DNA of 64,000 nt from Bacteroidales bacterium (lineage in GTDB: Bacteria; Bacteroidota; Bacteroidia; Bacteroidales; JAGOPY01). Where the stretch lies: assembly GCA_023229505.1 (NCBI GenBank), contig JALNZD010000004.1, positions 1 through 64,000 on the forward strand. The letters run 5' to 3'. Shown piece after piece: positions 60,001-64,000 of the stretch. Numbering within the stretch: position 1 is the first letter of the stretch; the number at the start of each line of letters is the position of its first letter. A program made the position numbers and the translations under genes. Below the pieces are notes generated by a model, which worked only from the letters and a program-made list of their open reading frames with translations, did not search any database and was not told the DNA's origin.

Positions 60001-60182
60001 TCTCCAGAAATTAGATTCAAAGCAAATCGGATTACCTCAACCAAATATTGTGATAGAACTCTTGACGCTTCATTTTTATCAATTGCACTTTCCTTAATGT
60101 AAAATGTATTTCTGTCCAAATCATTCAGTTTGGAGGAAATCAATTTGTTAATGAGTTGTTCATAGAGCCCTTGCTGTGTCAT
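57042..60182 (-). CDS. PLD-nuclease/DEAD-helicase/DUF3427 protein, candidate defence or repair protein
   Basis: A 1,046-residue protein. Residues 120-290 are a phospholipase-D-type nuclease-like domain (ERLHAKAYLFF as HxK; TGYIGSSNISRSAL). Residues 320-680 are a superfamily 2 helicase: Walker A AATGTGKT, DEVHH box (IIVDEVHHIAA), TATPERMDG, FNEGIDIPEMD, and QLGRGLRLADG. The last third is DUF3427. Only the HxK motif once is seen, so the PLD domain probably dimerises. It is coupled by a 23-base overlap to a NUDIX gene. The region is visibly AT-richer than its neighbours, a sign of transfer. Such helicases occur in defence islands; no defence role is shown here. Confidence 0.82.
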   Translation of the reverse strand: MTQQGLYEQLINKLISSKLNDLDRNTFYIKESAIDKNEASRVLSQYLVEVIRFALNLISGEDSIEKQIELSNKIIFLLRTELKDEVFDEDLIATEAKILSAIFSKIDAGFSDFEKHLKEITPYTRLSQSELFTGNNAGISLESEIKKEILSSDKINFLVSFIKWTGIRIFEKELFEFTEKGGQLKVITTSYMGATDLKAVMYLSGLNNTEIKISYNTDNERLHAKAYLFFRNTGFHTGYIGSSNISRSALTSGLEWNLKVTTKEVGHIIDKFQKTFDTYWQDKEFELFDKAHHTEKLKTALKKERSHERNNPAAYFDIKPFPFQEEILEKLETERIVHNRYRNLIVAATGTGKTVISAFDFKNFKKQNSSAKLLYVAHRKEILQQALATFQGILRDNNFGELWVDGSEPEKFDCVFASVQTLNNRIDSLTLSDSFYDFIIVDEVHHIAASSYRPIINRFKPKILLGLTATPERMDGEDILKDFSDTIAAEIRLPEALNRKLLCPFQYFGITDSIDLSNASWQNGRYLPSELTRIYTRNDRRVGEIIFNLNKYLKDKDDVRALCFCVTQEHAQYMAEKFTFAGLKADYLVSSRNELREELRRKLLNKDINYLFVVDIFNEGIDIPEMDTVLFLRPTESLTIFLQQLGRGLRLADGKECLTVLDFVGNSRPEYDFEGKFRALVGKTNTSTQKEIEDDFPHLPLGCAIILEKKAKDFILQNIRNATLLNRNQLLNKIRNYKYQTTLPLTLKNFSNFCHIPLQLIYKKGNWKRLCVMAEQIEDYPSTNENEIYRAISKKWLSCNSNSYFQFILSLAKQGFDVDFKKFNEEEKAMCLMLHYDVWQTAGGFDTLEDSIKAIGRNKILTDEIIEMIEILIDKVDFLEKEISLPYIQPLKLHSRYTRDQTLAAFGLNTFKKESSNREGVAMIQNLNTELLFVDLIKSEKDFSPSTLYQDFAISERLFHWQTQNSARPDVGKGLTYINQKELNKTILLFVRERNEDEYKNTMSYVFLGDVRFIEHTGSKPMNITWELKEPMPPYLWKDSAKMAVG

Positions 60183-60564
60183 AATTTAATTTTAAAAATT
60201 CTTCTAAAACAGGAATATCAGCAGAAGCCCAATCCAAAAATTTTAATTCTTCTTTTGCAAACCATTTGAAATCTTTATGTTCAGCCAAAACAATTTCACC
60301 TGCCAAGTATTTAGAAACAAAAGGAATAAGGTTGATAGAGAAAGTTTCATAATTAAAACATTTAGTTTCTAATTTCTCCAAAAGTTCTATTTCTATATTC
60401 AGTTCTTCTTTTATTTCTCTTCGTAGGCAATTTTCTGCGGTTTCATTCACTTCAATCTTTCCGCCTGGAAATTCCCACTTCAATGGCAGATCCATCGTCT
60501 CACTTCTTTGAGTTACCAAGATTTTATTATCTCTAAGAATAATTGCACAAGTAACTTCAATCAT
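60160..60564 (-). CDS. NUDIX (MutT-like) hydrolase coupled to the PLD-helicase
   Basis: A 134-residue NUDIX hydrolase from ATG 60564. The Nudix box GGKIEVNETAENCLRREIKEEL (GX5EX7REUXEEXGU; final residues NIEI replace the usual Gly-U) is complete for metal binding. It looks like 8-oxo-dGTP diphosphatase-type enzymes (WEFPGGKIE; EHKDFKWFAKEEL). Its last 23 bases overlap the helicase start. The pairing suggests a shared nucleic-acid role, perhaps sanitising damaged nucleotides or acting on phage nucleotides. Confidence 0.88.
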   Translation of the reverse strand: MIEVTCAIILRDNKILVTQRSETMDLPLKWEFPGGKIEVNETAENCLRREIKEELNIEIELLEKLETKCFNYETFSINLIPFVSKYLAGEIVLAEHKDFKWFAKEELKFLDWASADIPVLEEFLKLNYDTARAL

Positions 60565-60655
60565 ATTCAATTCAGATTAATTTCTGCAAGTTTTATAGGA
60601 ACAGCATTTCCTAATAGCTACTAACATCTCGCTAACCGAGCCATTCCCTCCCCCC

Positions 60656-62122
60656 TCACTCTCCCCCCAACCTCGCACTACTCGCCCCTCCTGCCGAATA
60701 CTCCGGTGAGCTTACGCTGATTTTCTTACCATCCAAAACAGATAGCGCCAGGTCGAGGTCGGTGATGATGTCGTCGGGATGTTCGGCGCCCACACACAGG
60801 CGGATCAGGTTGGGCGGGATGTCGGCAATCCTGCGTCCTTCTTCGCCCTGCTGTGAATGGGTGGAAATAGCCGGGATGGTGGCCACGGATTTGATCCTGC
60901 CCAGGTCGGTGGCGCGCCAGATGCGCCGGAAGCCGTCGAAAACATCGCGGGTGGCCTGCGCACCGCCTTTGATGCGGAACGACATCAGGTGGCCGTAACG
61001 GTTCACGGGCTTGCCGTAAAGCTCGTCCTTTTCGGCGTCTGCCAGCCACATATACCTGCTTGCCAACTCGTGCAACGGATGGGTTTCCAACCCCAGGTAA
61101 TCAACCTGTTCAACATGCTTGTGGCCTGCAAGGTAATTTGCCACGGTCATCGTGCTGCGGCTGCACTGGTCGACACGCATCCGCAGGGTACGGATGTCGT
61201 TCAGCGCCAGGATGGCATTCATGGGAGAAATATTCGGCCCGTTGTCGCGGTTGGGTAAAACTTTGAGATACATGCAATAGTCGGCCTTCAGGGCATCGTT
61301 GTCAATGTTCGTGGTGATATGCTTTTTCGCGATGACAGCCCCTCCTATTCCAAATCCGCTCGTGGCCAATGTCTTGGAAACTGATTGAACTACAATATCC
61401 GCTCCCCACTGGATCGGGCGCATCAGGGCAGGCGTTGCCACCGTAGAGTCAATAATCAGCGGGATATTATGGGAGTGGGCGAGTTCAACCACCTTTTTAA
61501 GGTCAAAGAATGCCTGGCCCGGGTTGGAAGGCATCTCGCCGTATAGAAAACGGGTGTTCTCATCGATCAGCCCGGCCCATTCATTAATGTCGCTGGAGTT
61601 GATCACCTTGCGCCATTCGATGTTTCGCTCGCGGTGTTTTCTTATAGCAAATTGTTGGAAGGTACCCCCGTAGAGCTGGCATGTGGCCACAAAATTAATC
61701 GGCCGGCCGGGGTTCTTCGGATCTACCGCGAGCAGAGGTTCAGCCGCAGAGGCGATTGCAGCCATTCCGGAAGAAGTGGCCACGCAGGAAGTCTCCTCGC
61801 TTGCGCCATAACCATCGAGCAGGGCCAGGACACCCTCCAGGTAATATATACTGGGGTTGGCGATGCGGGAATAGCACCAGGTCGGTATCTCATAGGCAAG
61901 CGCGGCTTCCATCTCGTCGGAATCGCGGTAGGCCTGGGAGGTCGACATATACATTGGCTCAATGATGGAGCCCTGGTTGAAATCGAGCGCCTCCTGCATG
62001 GAGTAAATGCCGTGGACTGCAATGGTGTCGAAGCGGCATTTGCGCATCTGGTCGGTATTTTCCTGGTGCCAGGCCATGGCGCGGCGGGCTGCATCTATGT
62101 AGTATTGTTTACCGGTAGGCAT
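60656..62122 (-). CDS. Trans-sulfuration PLP enzyme (O-acetylhomoserine sulfhydrylase-like)
   Basis: A 488-residue Cys/Met-metabolism PLP protein. It has TSSGMAAIASAAEPLL (PLP phosphate loop), LIIDSTVATPALMRP, and the PLP Lys in VVQSVSKTLATSGFGIGG. The C-terminal IPPNLIRLCVGAEHPDDIITDL is standard. It most resembles O-acetylhomoserine sulfhydrylase (homocysteine from acetylhomoserine and sulfide); cystathionine gamma-synthase or lyase is possible. The gene is markedly GC-richer than the helicase beside it. No SAM riboswitch is seen upstream. Confidence 0.85.
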   Translation of the reverse strand: MPTGKQYYIDAARRAMAWHQENTDQMRKCRFDTIAVHGIYSMQEALDFNQGSIIEPMYMSTSQAYRDSDEMEAALAYEIPTWCYSRIANPSIYYLEGVLALLDGYGASEETSCVATSSGMAAIASAAEPLLAVDPKNPGRPINFVATCQLYGGTFQQFAIRKHRERNIEWRKVINSSDINEWAGLIDENTRFLYGEMPSNPGQAFFDLKKVVELAHSHNIPLIIDSTVATPALMRPIQWGADIVVQSVSKTLATSGFGIGGAVIAKKHITTNIDNDALKADYCMYLKVLPNRDNGPNISPMNAILALNDIRTLRMRVDQCSRSTMTVANYLAGHKHVEQVDYLGLETHPLHELASRYMWLADAEKDELYGKPVNRYGHLMSFRIKGGAQATRDVFDGFRRIWRATDLGRIKSVATIPAISTHSQQGEEGRRIADIPPNLIRLCVGAEHPDDIITDLDLALSVLDGKKISVSSPEYSAGGASSARLGGE

Positions 62123-62220
62123 AGTCAGTTTGGTTAGGTTTATGAAATGTTAAATTTAGGCATTAAGATGAAATAGTCGAGCTATTGTGAATTATTTATT
62201 GATAATTTTCTTTATTAAGG

Positions 62221-62360
62221 TTTCTCGCTGATTTGCGCAGATCAATAAAACGCAGATTTGCACAGATCAGGCACAGATTGCTTTTTTCACCGCGGAGGCG
62301 CGAAGGCGCAGAGCCACCGTTCCACCGTTTCACCGTTTCACTGTTCCACCGTTCCACTGT
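62221..62360. repeat. Repeat cluster upstream of lpdA
   Basis: Three dispersed types in a row: CTCGCTGATTTGCGCAGATC-type words (62221-62280, also at 5520-5590); CACCGCGGAGGCGCGAAGGC (62288-62307, also at 55411); and tandem CCACCGTTTCACCGTTTCA units (62315-62360, also at 48027). Apart from this the 62123-62402 interval holds no gene. Confidence 0.65.
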
Positions 62361-62402
62361 TTTTTCTACCTTTGCAAAATCAATCAAAATAAAATCACTC
62401 TC

Positions 62403-63818
62403 ATGAATTACGATCTTATCGTTATAGGCAGCGGACCGGGGGGCTATGTGGCTGCGATCCGCGCTTCGCAACTGGGTATGAAAACGGCCGTCGTGGAGAA
62501 AGAATCACTGGGCGGGGTTTGCCTCAACTGGGGATGCATTCCCACTAAAGCATTGTTAAAAAGTGCGCAGGTATTCAGGTATGCAAGCCATGCCATCGAT
62601 TATGGTGTTAAAATAGAAGGCGCCATTACGCCTGATTTTGAAGGGATGATCAAGCGCAGCCGCGATGTGGCCAACAGTATGAGCAACGGGGTGCAGTTCC
62701 TCTTCAAGAAAAATAAAATTGATTTCCTGAAAGGCACAGGAAAGATAAAACCCGGCAAAAAGGTTGTGGTAACCGATGAATCCGGCAAAACCACCGAATA
62801 CACGGCCAATCATATCATCCTGGCCACGGGGACCCGTTCCCGTGAGCTTCCGAATCTAAAGCAGGACGGCAAAAAGATCATCGGCTACCGCCAGGCGATG
62901 AACCTGCCCAAACAGCCGAAATCCATGGTGGTGGTGGGCTCCGGTGCTATTGGCAGTGAGTTTGCATATTTTTATAATTCAATAGGAACCGAAGTCACGC
63001 TCATCGAGCTTTTACCGAATATTGTCCCTCTCGAGGATGAGGAAGTGTCAAAGCAGCTGGAGCGGAGCTTTAAAAAAGCAGGGATCAAGGTGATGACGGA
63101 TGCGACGGTAGAATCGGTTGATGTGAGCGGGAAAGGGTGTAAGGTGATTGTGAAGCATGGAGGCATGGAGGCGGGGAAGCACGGAAAAGGGAATGAGGTG
63201 ATTGAGTGTGAAGTGGTATTGTCGGCTGTTGGCGTAAAATCGAATATTGAAGGTTTAGGCTTGGAAGAAGTGGGCATTGTTGTAGAAAAAGACAAGATCA
63301 AGGTTGATGAATATTACCGGACGAACGTGGAAGGCTATTACGCCATCGGCGATATCGTCCCGGGCCAGGCGCTGGCTCATGTCGCTTCGCACGAAGGGAT
63401 CACCTGCGTGGAGAAGATCGCAGGAATGGACGTCGAACCGGTCGATTACAATAATATCCCGGGATGCACCTACACCAGTCCTGAAATAGCATCGGTAGGA
63501 TTTACGGAAAAGCAGGCCAGGGAAGCGGGATACGAGATAAAAACCGGCAAGTTCCCCTTCACGGCATCTGGCAAGGCAAGTGCTTCAGGCAATAAGGAAG
63601 GATTTATCAAGGTGATCTTTGATGCGAAATACGGAGAATGGCTTGGTGCACACTTCATTGGCGAGAATGTCACGGAATTGATAGCCGAAGTGGTTGTGGC
63701 GCGCAAACTCGAAACCACAGGCCACGAAATTATAAAGTCTATACACCCGCACCCGACGATGTCAGAAGCTGTAATGGAAGCAGTGGCGGCGGCTTATGGG
63801 GAAGTAATTCATATTTAG
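62403..63818 (+). CDS. lpdA: Dihydrolipoyl dehydrogenase
   Basis: A 471-residue flavoprotein. FAD site IVIGSGPGGYVAAIRASQLG; redox disulfide GGVCLNWGCIPTKALL; NAD site VVVGSGAIGSEFAYFY; and the catalytic dyad at the C-terminus ESIHPHPTMSEAVMEA-type (HPHPTMSE). It is the E3 of 2-oxo-acid dehydrogenase or glycine cleavage complexes. A small insertion (KHGGMEAGKHGKGNEV, about residues 244-259) sits in the NAD domain and looks like local sequence expansion. No partner E1/E2 genes nearby. Confidence 0.95.
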   Translation: MNYDLIVIGSGPGGYVAAIRASQLGMKTAVVEKESLGGVCLNWGCIPTKALLKSAQVFRYASHAIDYGVKIEGAITPDFEGMIKRSRDVANSMSNGVQFLFKKNKIDFLKGTGKIKPGKKVVVTDESGKTTEYTANHIILATGTRSRELPNLKQDGKKIIGYRQAMNLPKQPKSMVVVGSGAIGSEFAYFYNSIGTEVTLIELLPNIVPLEDEEVSKQLERSFKKAGIKVMTDATVESVDVSGKGCKVIVKHGGMEAGKHGKGNEVIECEVVLSAVGVKSNIEGLGLEEVGIVVEKDKIKVDEYYRTNVEGYYAIGDIVPGQALAHVASHEGITCVEKIAGMDVEPVDYNNIPGCTYTSPEIASVGFTEKQAREAGYEIKTGKFPFTASGKASASGNKEGFIKVIFDAKYGEWLGAHFIGENVTELIAEVVVARKLETTGHEIIKSIHPHPTMSEAVMEAVAAAYGEVIHI

Positions 63819-63854
63819 TTGACAGTTGACAGTTGACAGTCGGCAGTCAGTGGC
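63817..63854 (+). repeat. Dispersed TTGACAGTCGGCAGTCAG-type repeat
   Basis: Three tandem AGTTGAC units, then AGTCGGCAGTCAGTGGC, directly after lpdA (the first bases overlap its stop). Same family as 42991-43020 and, reversed, 41639-41680. Confidence 0.65.
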
Positions 63855-63891
63855 AAAACAATTTAACAATTTAACAATTCAGCTTTGAATT

Positions 63892-64000
63892 TTGAACTTA
63901 ATCAAGACTAAAATAGAAGACCTCGTACTTATCCAGCCGGATGTCTTTCCGGATGCAAGGGGTTATTTTTATGAATCCTTTCAAAAGGAAAAGTTCCGGA
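63892..64000 (+). CDS. rfbC: dTDP-4-dehydrorhamnose 3,5-epimerase, N-terminal part (cut by window edge)
   Basis: Reading from TTG 63892 gives LNLIKTKIEDLVLIQPDVFP, then DARGYFYESFQKEKFR, running off the window. The IEDLxxIxPxxFxDxRGYFxExF pattern is the standard RfbC N-terminus. No ATG is in frame close by, so TTG is the likely start. The gene makes dTDP-4-dehydro-L-rhamnose; the rest of the rfb cluster, if present, lies beyond the window. Confidence 0.8.
   Translation, partial: MNLIKTKIEDLVLIQPDVFPDARGYFYESFQKEKFR

Noticed and set aside
57042..60182. PLD-helicase as a Mokosh-type defence protein
   Set aside because: It has DUF3427 at the C-terminus and a DEVHH helicase, unlike the Mokosh helicases as I know them; no such claim is made.
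60726..61049. Arg/Pro/His-rich frame on the minus strand inside the sulfhydrylase gene
   Set aside because: Another frame of a GC-rich real gene; the low-complexity translation is typical of a shadow.
1..64000. rRNA, tRNA, tmRNA or known riboswitches
   Set aside because: None were recognised by eye; a covariance-model search would be needed to exclude small ones.

Overview
The window reads as a chromosomal piece of an anaerobic member of the Bacteroidetes, probably Bacteroidales-like. This rests on recurring promoters of the TTTG-N19/20-TAnnTTTG type, many lipoproteins with a short lipobox, GH127/GH109 glycan enzymes, an outer-membrane porin behind a Pst operon, a YCF48-like lipoprotein, and an NAD-linked [NiFe] hydrogenase. 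The genus cannot be read from the sequence.

Layout. 0-3 kb: a second, DnaE-type polymerase. 3-5.5 kb: a decayed patch holding a SIR2-TPR gene with an in-frame stop, two palindromic repeats, a 3' remnant of a second selD, and an orphan DUF433 gene. 5.6-10.9 kb: a YCF48-like lipoprotein, a selenocysteine-lyase-like/SelD fusion, a transketolase C-terminal half, and truA. 10.9-12.9 kb: a nickel module (nikR, exported FmdE-like protein, UreH/HupE-like transporter). 13-17.6 kb: GH109 and GH127 enzymes and a membrane PAS protein. 17.9-22.7 kb: pstSCAB plus an outer-membrane porin, closed by a strong bidirectional terminator. 23.5-29.6 kb (minus strand): hoxF-hoxU-hoxY-hoxH, a maturation protease, and a dihydroorotate-dehydrogenase-like protein. 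29.8-36.9 kb (plus strand): hypF, a DUF4440 lipoprotein, hypD, hypE, hypB and rex; hypA and hypC are not present. 36.9-41.4 kb: ornithine carbamoyltransferase, carbamate kinase, a DASS transporter and an EamA transporter. 41.7-46.6 kb: a four-gene operon of exported proteins of unknown function ending in a 900-residue leucine-rich-repeat protein. 46.6-49.4 kb: thrC-thrH-SDR. 49.5-54.6 kb: small envelope proteins, a DUF3494 (ice-binding-like) protein and an AraC-family regulator. 54.6-60.6 kb: an accessory stretch with a damaged MntA-HepT pair, a RelBE-like pair, a wHTH regulator with palindromic operators, and an AT-rich NUDIX plus PLD-helicase-DUF3427 pair. 60.6-64 kb: a sulfhydrylase-like PLP enzyme, lpdA, and the start of rfbC.

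How it fits together. The hydrogenase half is coherent: nickel uptake and sensing (nikR module), Fe(CN)2CO assembly (hypF/D/E), nickel insertion (hypB), C-terminal proteolysis (protease), and redox control by Rex. Two perfect 18-bp Rex-type palindromes sit at the hox start site and just upstream of the rex promoter, so the NADH/NAD+ ratio is predicted to set both hydrogenase and rex expression.

The second regulatory signal is in the 50-54.7 kb region. Three genes for small envelope proteins carry the same promoter: two GTTACA-type direct repeats exactly 21 bp apart, with a -7 box exactly 29 bp away. An AraC-family gene lies among them and is the natural candidate regulator. The regulon and the 41.7-46.6 kb LRR operon are the best candidates here for undescribed biology.
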